Source: Pseudomonadota bacterium
Lineage (GTDB): Bacteria > Pseudomonadota > Gammaproteobacteria > Steroidobacterales > Steroidobacteraceae
Reading direction: 5' to 3'
Assembly (NCBI GenBank): GCA_023433705.1
Contig: JAEYUC010000049.1
Location: 1 to 24,394, forward strand
Length of the DNA stretch: 24,394 nucleotides
Positions 7,162 through 16,990 of the stretch are shown one piece after another; positions within the stretch are counted from its first letter, which is position 1; the number at the start of each line of letters is the position of its first letter. The notes under the pieces were generated by a model. That model had not been told where the DNA came from. It made no database searches and saw nothing but the letters and a program-made list of their open reading frames with translations. The position numbers were made by a program, and so were the translations under genes.

Positions 7162-8367
7162 TCAGGCGGACTTCGCGACCGGGCCGCGCTCGAGCACCTT
7201 GCGCATGCGCTCGATGGACTTCTCGAGCGTCGCCATGCTGGTCGCGAACGAAGCGCGGAAGTGGTTAGGCGCGCCGAAGCCGGAGCCCGGGACGACGGCC
7301 ACACCCGCGTCGTTGATCAGCATCTCGGCGAACGCGTTGTCGTCCTTGATGCCGAAGGTCGCCATCGCCGCGCTGCAGTCGGCCCAGGCGTAGAACGCGC
7401 CCGCGCAGGGTAGCGACGAGATGCCGGGCAGCGTGTTCAGCGCCGCGATGAAGTAGTCGTGACGCTTCTTGAACTCGGCGTTCATCGCCGCGACCGGCGC
7501 CTGGTCGCCCGCGAGCGCGGCGAGGGCGGCCTTCTGCGTGATGCTGCAGGCGTTCGAGGTGCTCTGACCCTGGATCGTCGACATCGCGTTGACGATTTCC
7601 TTCGGGCCACCGCAGTAGCCGAGACGCCAGCCGGTCATCGCGTACGACTTCGAGACGCCGTTGATCGTGACCACGCGGTCGTAGAGTTCGGGCGCGACGG
7701 TGAGCAGCGAGGTGAACGGTTCCGCGCCCCACCAGATCTTCTCGTACATGTCGTCGGTGCCGACGATGATGCGCGGGTGCTGCACGAGCACGTCCGCGAG
7801 TGCGCGCCACTCGGCACGCGTGTACGCGGCGCCCGTCGGGTTGCAGGGCGAGTTGATGAGCAGCAGGCGCGTCTTCGGCGTGATCGCCGCCTCGAGCTGG
7901 CGCGGCGTCAGCTTGTAACCCTGCGAGGCCGGACAGTTGGGCGTGACGGGCAGCCCGTCCGCGAGCAGCACCATGTCCGGGTAGCTGACCCAGTACGGCG
8001 CGGGAATGATCGCCTCGTCACCCGGATCGAGCACGGCCATGCAGAGGTTGTAGATAGTCTGCTTGGCGCCCGAGCTCACCAGGATCTGGTTGCGCTCGTA
8101 GCTGATCGAGTTGTCGCGCTTGAACTTCTCGATGATCGCATCCTTGAGCTCGACGATGCCGTCGACGTTCGTATACCGCGTGAAGCCATTCTGGATCGCC
8201 GCGATGCCCGCGTCGGCGATGTGCTTCGGCGTGTCGAAATCCGGCTCGCCGGCTCCGAGGCCGATGATGTCCTTGCCCTCGGCCTTCAGTTTCGCGGCGC
8301 GCGCGGTGACTGCGAGGGTGGGCGAGGGCTTGACGCGAAGGACGCGTCGCGAGAGCTGATTGGGCAC
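7162..8367 (-). CDS. PLP-dependent class I aminotransferase (aspartate aminotransferase type)
   Basis: The protein has 401 residues from a GTG at 8367, with AAAGG about seven bases ahead. It matches the type I-gamma aspartate (or aspartate/prephenate) aminotransferases: GLGAGEPDFDTP near the N-terminus, SSGAKQ for phosphate contacts, NSPCNPTGA (172-180), the TDDMYEKI aspartate that pairs with the pyridine nitrogen, and the Schiff-base Lys240 in NGVSKSYAMTGWRLGY. The C-terminal Arg in NHFRASFA contacts the substrate carboxylate. It probably transfers the amino group between aspartate and 2-oxoglutarate in the cytoplasm. Exact donor range cannot be read from sequence. It is divergent from uvrB across 234 bases and is followed closely by the AI-2E family gene. 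Confidence 0.95.
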   Translation of the reverse strand: MPNQLSRRVLRVKPSPTLAVTARAAKLKAEGKDIIGLGAGEPDFDTPKHIADAGIAAIQNGFTRYTNVDGIVELKDAIIEKFKRDNSISYERNQILVSSGAKQTIYNLCMAVLDPGDEAIIPAPYWVSYPDMVLLADGLPVTPNCPASQGYKLTPRQLEAAITPKTRLLLINSPCNPTGAAYTRAEWRALADVLVQHPRIIVGTDDMYEKIWWGAEPFTSLLTVAPELYDRVVTINGVSKSYAMTGWRLGYCGGPKEIVNAMSTIQGQSTSNACSITQKAALAALAGDQAPVAAMNAEFKKRHDYFIAALNTLPGISSLPCAGAFYAWADCSAAMATFGIKDDNAFAEMLINDAGVAVVPGSGFGAPNHFRASFATSMATLEKSIERMRKVLERGPVAKSA

Positions 8368-8393
8368 GGCGAACCTTTATTTCAGAAGTGGGG

Positions 8394-8421
8394 TTGGGAT
8401 GGTCAAACGGGCGCGTATATT
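8394..8421 (+). promoter_or_regulatory. Candidate sigma-70 promoter for uvrB
   Basis: TTGGGA (8394-8399) and TATATT (8416-8421) are 16 bases apart and face uvrB. TATATTA is also nearly symmetric, so a minus-strand TAATAT could serve the aminotransferase gene. If used, the uvrB transcript would have a leader of about 170 bases. Confidence 0.35.
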
Positions 8422-8512
8422 ACGCGATCCGACGCCGCCAGCCACAGGCCGGTGAGCGCATAAATCCTCGTAAAGTCAGCCATTTAGGCGGCCGAGTGGC
8501 GCAAATGCGTCA

Positions 8513-8554
8513 GGGCGGCGGATTCGCGGCGCTTCGTACAGTATCGAGCCGCCC
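8513..8554 (+). promoter_or_regulatory. Stem-loop in the uvrB leader
   Basis: GGGCGGC (8513-8519) can pair with GCCGCCC (8548-8554) around a 28-base loop. It lies 47 bases ahead of the uvrB start, whose own ribosome site is poor. The rest of the 234-base gap between the aminotransferase gene and uvrB holds the candidate promoter and no open frame I trust. A role in translation control is only a possibility. Confidence 0.3.
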
Positions 8555-8601
8555 AAAGACCTGGATGGAACTGCGGCAGCCCTTGGTGATTTCATCAGCA
8601 C

Positions 8602-10650
<2,049 letters not shown>

Positions 10651-10670
10651 CGGGTTGGGGGGCGAACCTG

Positions 10671-10698
10671 CCCCTCTAAGTGGCTGAGTCCACAGGGG
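10671..10698 (+). terminator. Hairpin after uvrB
   Basis: CCCCT (10671-10675) pairs with AGGGG (10694-10698), and an inner stem GTGG (10680-10683) pairs with CCAC (10690-10693). It begins 20 bases after the uvrB stop. There is no T run, so it may be a weak or Rho-assisted terminator. Confidence 0.4.
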
Positions 10699-10715
10699 TA
10701 GGTGCTATTCCGTCC

Positions 10716-10744
10716 TTGAACGCCAAAACCCCCTCCAGTATCCT
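10716..10744 (+). promoter_or_regulatory. Sigma-70 promoter of tRNA-Val
   Basis: TTGAAC (10716-10721), a 17-base spacer and TATCCT (10739-10744) lie just upstream of the tRNA. A GC-rich stretch follows the -10 box, as in stringently controlled stable-RNA promoters. The predicted start near 10751 leaves a short leader before the mature 5' end. Confidence 0.6.
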
Positions 10745-10760
10745 TCGCGCCCTCTCCGGT

Positions 10761-10835
10761 AGTCGCGTAGCTCAGTGGTAGAGCACCTCCTTGACATGGA
10801 GGTGGTCGGTGGTTCGATCCCACTCGCGACTACCA
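10761..10835 (+). tRNA. tRNA-Val (anticodon GAC)
   Basis: A complete 75-base cloverleaf. The acceptor stem is AGTCGCG with CGCGACT, the D arm contains AGCTCAGTGGTAGAGC, and the anticodon stem CCTCC/GGAGG encloses the loop TTGACAT, so the anticodon is GAC (reads GTC and GTT). The T arm is GGTGG-TTCGATC-CCACT. The discriminator is A and the 3' CCA is encoded in the DNA. It lies between uvrB and tamA, with no integrase nearby. Confidence 0.97.
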
Positions 10836-10946
10836 ATTTCCCCACCCGCCGCGTCTGGATAACCCTACGGGGTCCTGCGCATCACCCGACGGTCCACACG
10901 GCGGAAAACGCTCACTCTCCCGGATGTCGTCCTCGCGGAGAGTCGC

Positions 10947-11033
10947 ATGCTCAAGTTCCTCGGCAGCACGGTCGGAATCATTTTCCTGATCGGTCTCGTC
11001 GTCGTCATTTTGTTGCTCAAGTTCATCTTTTGA
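10947..11033 (+). CDS. 28-residue single-span membrane microprotein
   Basis: A small frame from ATG 10947 to TGA 11033 encodes 28 residues. It starts MLKFLGSTVG, continues as an unbroken hydrophobic run (IIFLIGLVVVILLL) and ends KFIF. GGAGAG lies four to five bases ahead of the ATG, a good ribosome site. One Lys near each end brackets a membrane span of about 20 residues. It stops 12 bases before the tamA start, so the two are probably translated from one message, and ribosomes finishing it could reload on tamA, whose own ribosome site is weak. I do not recognise it. It could be a functional small membrane protein or a leader peptide. Confidence 0.6.
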   Translation: MLKFLGSTVGIIFLIGLVVVILLLKFIF

Positions 11034-11045
11034 CCGTCGGCGGGC

Positions 11046-12797
11046 GTGCGTGCACTCATCGTCAGCATCGCGCTACTGAGCGGGACCTGCCTGGCGGAGC
11101 CCGCGCGGGTCGACGTTCAGCTCGAAGGCGTGGGCGAGGAGCTGCGAGATGCGGTGCGAGGCACGCTCGAACTCGTCGAATACCAGAAACGGGACATCAC
11201 GCCGGCCAAGCTGCGGGCGGCCTTCGATGCTGCGGACGAGCAGATCCGGCGGGCGCTCGAGCCCTTCGGTTACTACGACGTCGAGATCCAGAAAGAGCTG
11301 ACCGGTGATGCCGAGCAGGGCTGGACGGCGAAGATCAACGTGGCGCCGGGCAATGCATCGGTCGTGCGCGAATCACGCGTGGAAGTATCGGGCGAGGGCG
11401 CGGATCGGCGCCGCGTGCGCGGCGCGCTCGAGGGCTTCGCCCCGAAGGTCGGGGAGCGCTTCGATCACGCGACTTACGAGGCCAGCAAGTCGGTAATAGA
11501 TAGTTCACTTCGCGGCGCGGGTTATCTCGACGCAAAGGTCACGCGCCGACGCGTCACGGTTGTTCCCGAGGAAACCGCCGCCGACATCGATCTCGCATGG
11601 GAAAGCGGACCGCGATACAAGTTCGGCGACGTGCGTTTCTCGGGCGACGCGCCGTTCTCCGAGACCTTCCTGCAGAAGTTCGTACCGTGGCGCGAGGACG
11701 CGTGGTTCAACTCCGAGCAGGTGCTGAACCTGCAGCAGCGGCTCGTCGATGCCGACTACTTCGAGCTGGTGTCGGTCGCGCCGGCGCTCGACGAGAAACG
11801 CGACGGGCGCGTGCCCATCGACGTGTTGCTGCGGCGTGACGAGCGCACCGTGTATTCGGGTGAGGTGTACTACAGCACCGACTTCGGGGTGGGCGTGCGC
11901 GTGAGCGCGGACCGTCGCTGGCTCAACAAGAAGGGCCACAAGGCGGGCGTCGATCTGGAATATTCGCAGCGCCTCCAGGTGGCGGCGTTGCGATACCAGA
12001 TCCCGCGACCGGGGCGCGAGGATCGCTCGTACGATTTCGGCATCGCCTACCGTGACGAGACGACGGACGTCTCGCGTTCGCGCAATTTCCAGATCGCCGC
12101 GTCGCGCACCGAGAAGCGCTGGCACGGATTCGTGCGAACCATCGGCCTCAAGTACCTCAAGGGCGACTTCGAGATCGGCCAGGACGAGGACAATCTCGAG
12201 TTCGGCGAGTCGGCGCTGCTGTTCGCGGAAGGAACGCTGAGCCGGCGCCGGCTCAACGATCGCCTCGCGCCGCGCAAGGGATACGTAATGGATTTCGGCG
12301 TGCGGCTCGCGAGCGACGCGGTGTTGTCGGATACGGATCTCGCGCAGACCTGGGCCCGGCTCACGTACCTCATTCCGCAAGGCGACAAGGCGCGCATCAA
12401 ACTACGCGGCGAGGTGGGCGCGATGAGCGTCGGCGACTTCGATGCGCTGCCGCCGGACCTGCGGTTCTGGGCGGGCGGCGATCGCTCGATCCGCGGCTTC
12501 AATTACCACGAGCTCGGCGAGATCAACGCGAATGGCAACGTCATCGGCGGCGAGTACCTCGCGATGGCGAGCGCGGAATACGAGTACTACTTCCGCGAGG
12601 ATTGGGGCGCCGCGGTGTTCGTGGATGCGGGCGATGCATTCACCGATTCCTTCAGCCTGAATCTGTCCGCGGGCGTGGGCGTGCGCTGGAGGTCGCCTAT
12701 CGGGCCCGTTCGCATCGACTTCGGATTTCCGATCGAGACGGATTCGCCGCTCGCCGAGAGCTGGCGCGTGCATATCCTGCTGGGGCCGGACATATGA
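11046..12797 (+). CDS. tamA: Autotransporter assembly factor TamA (Omp85 family)
   Basis: The protein has 583 residues (E. coli TamA is of similar size). It starts at GTG 11046 with a Sec signal peptide (MRALIVSIALLSGTCLA). The N-terminal half is a string of POTRA repeats (about 20-260), including LEPFGYYDVEIQ and GAGYLDAKVT. The C-terminal half is an Omp85 beta-barrel, with the lid-loop motif GGDRSIRGFNYHELG, then EYEYYFREDWGAAVFVDAGDAF and the terminal strand PIGPVRIDFGFPI. TamA sits in the outer membrane and works with TamB across the envelope in assembly of some outer-membrane proteins and in lipid transport. Its stop overlaps the tamB start (ATGA at 12794-12797). Confidence 0.95.
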   Translation: MRALIVSIALLSGTCLAEPARVDVQLEGVGEELRDAVRGTLELVEYQKRDITPAKLRAAFDAADEQIRRALEPFGYYDVEIQKELTGDAEQGWTAKINVAPGNASVVRESRVEVSGEGADRRRVRGALEGFAPKVGERFDHATYEASKSVIDSSLRGAGYLDAKVTRRRVTVVPEETAADIDLAWESGPRYKFGDVRFSGDAPFSETFLQKFVPWREDAWFNSEQVLNLQQRLVDADYFELVSVAPALDEKRDGRVPIDVLLRRDERTVYSGEVYYSTDFGVGVRVSADRRWLNKKGHKAGVDLEYSQRLQVAALRYQIPRPGREDRSYDFGIAYRDETTDVSRSRNFQIAASRTEKRWHGFVRTIGLKYLKGDFEIGQDEDNLEFGESALLFAEGTLSRRRLNDRLAPRKGYVMDFGVRLASDAVLSDTDLAQTWARLTYLIPQGDKARIKLRGEVGAMSVGDFDALPPDLRFWAGGDRSIRGFNYHELGEINANGNVIGGEYLAMASAEYEYYFREDWGAAVFVDAGDAFTDSFSLNLSAGVGVRWRSPIGPVRIDFGFPIETDSPLAESWRVHILLGPDI

Positions 12798-15700
12798 GGC
12801 GCGCGGCGAAAATATTCGCGTGGAGTGGCGGTGTGCTCGTGCTGTTGCTCGTGGCGCTGGTGTGCGCGGTGGCGTGGGTGTTGTTCACGACGTCGGGCGC
12901 GCGCTGGGTTGCAGGCGTCGCGGTCGCGCGGTTTCCGCCGCCCGCGAAGGTCGCTTACGCATCGATCGATGGAACGATCGCCGGTGAACTCTTCGTCACG
13001 GACTTCCGGTTCGAAGGCGATCCGACGACGGCGAAGGTGCGCATCGCGCGCATGACGGTCGATCCGACGCTCAGGATGTTGTTCTCGCGGATGCTGCGCA
13101 TCGAGCGCGCCAGCGTGCGCGGCCTCGTGCTCACGTTGCCGGAACAACAGGAGCCCGAAACCGATGAGAAGCCGATGTGGACGGAGCCACCGCTGGACAT
13201 CGTCGTGCGGGATTTCGCGCTCGTGGACGGCCGCGTGGTGAAGGGGAGCGAAAATCTCGTGACGGTGAAGCAGCTCGGTGTGGCCGCGCGCTGGACTCGC
13301 GACGAGTTGATCATCGAGCGGCTCACGCTGCTGCCGGGCGACATCGAGGGTCAGCTCGATGTCAGCGGACGGGTTACGCCGGCGGGCCAGCTCGTGCACG
13401 GCGTGATCGACGCACGCTGGAAGGATGTCGTGATCCCCGAGTCGCTCGCCGGCATGACCCTGGCGAGCGCGGGTGAGCTGCACGCGACGGGCACGCCGGA
13501 GAAATACGAGACCAAGGCGGAATTCGACATCGGTCCGCCGGGCGATCCGACGCATGCGGTGATGAATGTGTCGGGCACGGATGCGCGTGCGGAGCTGCAC
13601 ACCGTCGAACTCGTGCAGCGCGCAGGGAGGTTGGCCCTGCGCGGCGACGTCGCGTTCGAGCCGCTCGCCTGGAACCTCGACGCGCAGGCGCGCGAGTTCG
13701 ATCCGGGCACATTCCTCGCGGGCTGGTCCGGCAGCGTGAACCTGGATCTGACTACCGAGGGCGAGATGGCAGAGGCCGGCCCCAAGGGGCACGTGCGTAT
13801 CGGTACGCTGGCCGGCACGCTGCGCGGGCGACAGATCGCGGGCGGCGGGGACTTCCGCTTCGCGGCGCCCGCGTCGGTGAGCGGCGAGCTGCGATTGAAG
13901 TCCGGGAAGAGCCGCGTCGCGCTGATCGGCGAGAGTCCGGACGCGCAATCGGTGGACGCCACCGTCGACCTCGCCGTCGCTTCGCTCGCGGACTGGGCGC
14001 CGGACGCGGCGGGTAGTTTGACCGGAAAGTTCCGCGCGCGCGGCGCGTGGCCGAAGCTCACCATCGAGGGATCGGCGAACGGCAGATCGCTCGCGATGGC
14101 CGGCGCGAAAATCGCCTCGCTCGATGTCGATGCCACCGTGGACACGCCGCTCGACCCGGAGGGCAAGCTGGTTGCCCGGGCGCGCGAGGTATCCGCGGGC
14201 GGCTTTGAATTCGAGCGCGTGACGTTCGAGGGCAGCGGCAACCAGGCGCGGCATCGGGCGAGCCTGACCGCGAATGGCGAGAAGCTGGATGCATCGCTCG
14301 CGCTGACCGGTGGGCTCGAAGCTGGCACATGGAGGGGCGAATTGTCGAAGCTGGAGCTCGCGGCGCCGGACGTGCCGGCGTTGTCGCTGCGCGGCCCGGC
14401 GAACATCACGGCGGGCAAGGGAGCGTTTGAAATCACCGAGGCTTGCCTTGTCGACGATGCCCAGGCTTCCCTGTGCGTGGCGGCGAACATGCAGGCGAGC
14501 GGCGCGCTGGAGGCAAACTACTCGTTCGAGAAGGTGCAGCTCGGGCTGGCGAATGCGCTCGCGCCCGAAGCCATGCCCGGACAGTTGCGCGGCGAAGTGG
14601 CGGGGCAGGGTCGCGTGAGGCGCGGCGAGGATGGCCAGTGGTTCGGAGACGCGCGGATCGCTTCGCCGGAGGCGCGGCTCGTGATGCAGGGCGAGGGCGC
14701 GGGTGCGTCTCCGCTCGGTCAGCAGACCTGGCTGCTCTATCAGAATCTCGAGGTCACCGCGCAACTGCAGGGCGAGGCCGCCACCGCGAACGCGAAGGCC
14801 GCGCTGCTCGATGGCGGTTCACTCGAGGCGAAAATGAATGCAAGCAGTCTCACATCGCAGGCGCCGGGTATCGACGGCATGATTCATGCGTCGTTGCCGA
14901 CGCTGTCGCCATTCGCGGCATTCGTGCCCGGCGTCGCGAACCTGGATGGCACCGTCGATGCACAGGTCAAGCTGGGCGGCACGGTCGCCGCGCCCGAGAT
15001 CACCGGCAATATCGACGCCACGAAGTTGCAGGCCGATCTCGGCGAGCTCGGCATCGAGCTGCGCGACGGGCGGCTCGAAGCCGAGGCGAAGCCGGACGGC
15101 GGTTTCTCGCTTGCGGCGAGCGTCGCGTCGGGCAAGGGCCATGTCGAGCTCGCGGGCACGATGAGTGCGCGCGGCGAGATCGAGGCGAAAATCCTCGGCC
15201 AGAACTTCCAGGCGGCGGACATTCCGGCGGCGAACGTGTTGCTCACGCCGGACCTCGATCTCGCGGGCAATCCCGAGGGATATCGGCTTACCGGCGAAGT
15301 GACGATCCCGCGCGCGGCGATCAACCTGCAGAAGCTGCCATCGGATCGCCCGCCCGGCGCGTCACCCGATGTCGTGGTCGTGCGCAATGGACGGGAAGAA
15401 GTGCGCGAGGAAGCGAAGGCCTTTCCACTCACGGCGACGATCGACGTGAAGCTCGGCGAGAAGATAGAGATCGTGGGCTTCGGGCTCGAGGCGACGGTCA
15501 CGGGCGAGCTCGAGGTGCGCGAAGCGCCCGGCGTGCCGACCACCGGCTCCGGAACGCTCGAGGTCGCGGGCACCTACAAGGCTTACGGCCAGGACCTCAA
15601 GATCCAGGAGGGCCGGCTGATGTTCGCGGGCACACCGCTGGACGATCCGCGACTCGCGATCACGGCGATGCGCGAGATCGACGATGAGCTATCTACCGGG

Positions 15701-16141
15701 TTGCGGATTGCCGGTTCCGCGCAGAAGCCGATCATCACCGTCATCTCGGATCCGAACGTCGGCGAGGCGGATGCGCTGTCCTACCTGGTCACCGGCCGCT
15801 CGCTCAACGACGTCGGCAGCGCGAGCGGCGGCTCGCAGGATGCACTGGCGTCGGCGTCGCAGGGTCTGCAGGGAGCCGGCGCGGGACTGGTGGCGAAACG
15901 CATCGGTCAGCGTCTCGGTCTCGACGAGGCCTCCGTCGAGGAAAACGAGATGATCGGCGGTTCGGCGCTCACCATCGGCGAGTACCTCTCGCCGCGGCTG
16001 TACCTGAGTTACGGCGTGGGCTTGTTCGAGCCCGGCGAGGTCATCGCGATGCGCTACAAGATGTCGAAGGAAATGGGCGTGCGCATCCAGCGCGGCTCCG
16101 AGGAAACACGCGCAGGCGTGGAATACCGCATCGAGAAGTGA
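12794..16141 (+). CDS. tamB: Translocation and assembly module protein TamB (AsmA-like)
   Basis: The protein has 1115 residues, a little shorter than E. coli TamB. ATG 12794 overlaps the tamA stop by four bases. An N-terminal signal anchor (about 8-32, with GGVLVLLLVALVCAVAWVLF) holds it in the inner membrane. A long run of beta-strand-rich repeats then forms the periplasm-spanning groove typical of TamB/YhdP/AsmA-like bridge proteins. The conserved C-terminal TamB domain (DUF490) includes YLVTGRSLND, the stretch EYLSPRLYLSYGVGLFEPGE, and the end GVRIQRGSEETRAGVEYRIEK, which docks on TamA. The first repeat-family copy downstream begins 4 bases after the stop. Confidence 0.95.
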   Translation: MRRAAKIFAWSGGVLVLLLVALVCAVAWVLFTTSGARWVAGVAVARFPPPAKVAYASIDGTIAGELFVTDFRFEGDPTTAKVRIARMTVDPTLRMLFSRMLRIERASVRGLVLTLPEQQEPETDEKPMWTEPPLDIVVRDFALVDGRVVKGSENLVTVKQLGVAARWTRDELIIERLTLLPGDIEGQLDVSGRVTPAGQLVHGVIDARWKDVVIPESLAGMTLASAGELHATGTPEKYETKAEFDIGPPGDPTHAVMNVSGTDARAELHTVELVQRAGRLALRGDVAFEPLAWNLDAQAREFDPGTFLAGWSGSVNLDLTTEGEMAEAGPKGHVRIGTLAGTLRGRQIAGGGDFRFAAPASVSGELRLKSGKSRVALIGESPDAQSVDATVDLAVASLADWAPDAAGSLTGKFRARGAWPKLTIEGSANGRSLAMAGAKIASLDVDATVDTPLDPEGKLVARAREVSAGGFEFERVTFEGSGNQARHRASLTANGEKLDASLALTGGLEAGTWRGELSKLELAAPDVPALSLRGPANITAGKGAFEITEACLVDDAQASLCVAANMQASGALEANYSFEKVQLGLANALAPEAMPGQLRGEVAGQGRVRRGEDGQWFGDARIASPEARLVMQGEGAGASPLGQQTWLLYQNLEVTAQLQGEAATANAKAALLDGGSLEAKMNASSLTSQAPGIDGMIHASLPTLSPFAAFVPGVANLDGTVDAQVKLGGTVAAPEITGNIDATKLQADLGELGIELRDGRLEAEAKPDGGFSLAASVASGKGHVELAGTMSARGEIEAKILGQNFQAADIPAANVLLTPDLDLAGNPEGYRLTGEVTIPRAAINLQKLPSDRPPGASPDVVVVRNGREEVREEAKAFPLTATIDVKLGEKIEIVGFGLEATVTGELEVREAPGVPTTGSGTLEVAGTYKAYGQDLKIQEGRLMFAGTPLDDPRLAITAMREIDDELSTGLRIAGSAQKPIITVISDPNVGEADALSYLVTGRSLNDVGSASGGSQDALASASQGLQGAGAGLVAKRIGQRLGLDEASVEENEMIGGSALTIGEYLSPRLYLSYGVGLFEPGEVIAMRYKMSKEMGVRIQRGSEETRAGVEYRIEK

Positions 16142-16145
16142 GGCA

Positions 16146-16172
16146 AACGGTGCCTGGCACGGAAAACCCGGG
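16146..16172 (+). repeat. Dispersed 27-bp repeat, copy 2
   Basis: AACGGTGCCTGGCACGG followed by AAAACCCGGG, in the same sense as tamB and 4 bases after its TGA. It matches copy 1 except at one base. It occupies the 96-base gap between convergent tamB and the ferritin-like gene. A separate 12-base perfect palindrome CGTCGATCGACG lies in the same gap at 16214-16225. Confidence 0.8.
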
Positions 16173-16213
16173 AGAAGCAGGACGCACCGGGACGACGACG
16201 CCCGCCGCCCCGG

Positions 16214-16225
16214 CGTCGATCGACG
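16214..16225. other. 12-base palindrome between convergent genes
   Basis: CGTCGATCGACG is a perfect palindrome without a spacer, 13 bases beyond the minus-strand ferritin-like gene stop. It may help termination or be a protein site. It may also be chance in GC-rich DNA. Confidence 0.2.
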
Positions 16226-16237
16226 GCTTGCCCCGTT

Positions 16238-16981
16238 TCAACTCAAGAGCCGCGTCTCCGCGGCCACCATCGCCTGGTACCAGCCGCTGATCGTCTGCAG
16301 GTGTTCGTTCTCGTGCTCGAGCGCCTGCTCGAACTGCGCGGCGAGTTCTTCCTGCCCGGCATCGCGCGCCAGCCGCGCGAGCAGTTCCCAGCTCGCCACG
16401 TCGATTAGCTCGGCCGCGAGCAGCGAGCTCAACGTCTGCGCGAGTGTGGTGCGCGGGTCGGTGACGGACTGCATGAGCCCCATCGACTGCACACCCACCA
16501 CGTCGGCGCAGGGCGTCTGCACGGTGGGATCGGCGCCGATGCTCTCGATGGCCTCGCGCAGTAGTTCGGCATGTTCGGCTTCCTGGTTGCGGATCTGCTT
16601 CATGCGTTCGACCGTGACAGGCGTGCCGTCGCTTGCGGCGACCGCCTTCACCAGAGCGGCGTCGTAGAGCCGCGTGCCGCCGCGTTCGTACGCGAGCCGT
16701 TCGCCCAGTTTGTCGATGAAAACCTGCATGCGCGTTCCGGTGAGCATGCCGGCGCCGGCCTTGAGTACGCCCTTGGCGGTCGCGGGCGGGGGCATGGAGC
16801 CGATCGCGTCCGCTTCGTTGATGTATTCGCGGCGCATCTCCGCCGCCAGCGTGGTTTCAGGCTGCATATCCGGAGCGGCTTCGACATCGAACTCCTCCAT
16901 GGAGCGCATCTGCCGCGCGGCCTCCTTCGGAGAAATCTGCATGCCGGTGCGGTTGTGCCCGATCTTGGTGGGATCTTCCAT
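16238..16981 (-). CDS. Ferritin-like domain protein
   Basis: The protein has 247 residues. After a polar N-terminal segment (MEDPTKIGHNRTGMQISPKE, to about 85) comes a four-helix bundle with a complete set of candidate di-iron ligands: Glu99 in LAYERGG, the Glu134-x-x-His137 pair in QEAEHAELL, Glu191 in LAAELIDVASWE, and the Glu224-x-x-His227 pair in HENEHLQTI. There is no signal peptide. This is the ferritin/rubrerythrin fold, but not classical ferritin, bacterioferritin or Dps. Iron binding, storage or peroxide handling is inferred. It starts 9 bases after the stop of the larger ferritin-like gene, so they form a two-gene unit. Confidence 0.85.
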   Translation of the reverse strand: MEDPTKIGHNRTGMQISPKEAARQMRSMEEFDVEAAPDMQPETTLAAEMRREYINEADAIGSMPPPATAKGVLKAGAGMLTGTRMQVFIDKLGERLAYERGGTRLYDAALVKAVAASDGTPVTVERMKQIRNQEAEHAELLREAIESIGADPTVQTPCADVVGVQSMGLMQSVTDPRTTLAQTLSSLLAAELIDVASWELLARLARDAGQEELAAQFEQALEHENEHLQTISGWYQAMVAAETRLLS

Positions 16982-16990
16982 GAGTGACTC

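Noticed and set aside
8526..8543. Possible LexA box upstream of uvrB
   Set aside because: ACAG at 8538-8541 has GCGG instead of CTGT at the required distance, so only half a site is present.
8487..8556. tRNA-like stretch (GCCGAGTGGCGCAA) upstream of uvrB
   Set aside because: It resembles a Leu/Ser tRNA D arm, but no acceptor stem, anticodon arm or T arm can be built around it.
10761..10835. tRNA-Val as an integration site for a mobile element
   Set aside because: No integrase, no repeated tRNA 3' end and no foreign-looking genes follow. tamA and tamB are normal chromosomal genes.
12116..12132. Possible fourth copy of the dispersed repeat within tamA
   Set aside because: Only TGGCACGGA matches, and it lies in normal tamA coding sequence, so chance similarity is likely.
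12587..14764. Long minus-strand open frame (725 codons) opposite tamA/tamB
   Set aside because: GC-rich genes leave long antisense frames. Its translation is Arg/His-rich and low in complexity, with no domain, while both plus-strand genes are clearly real.
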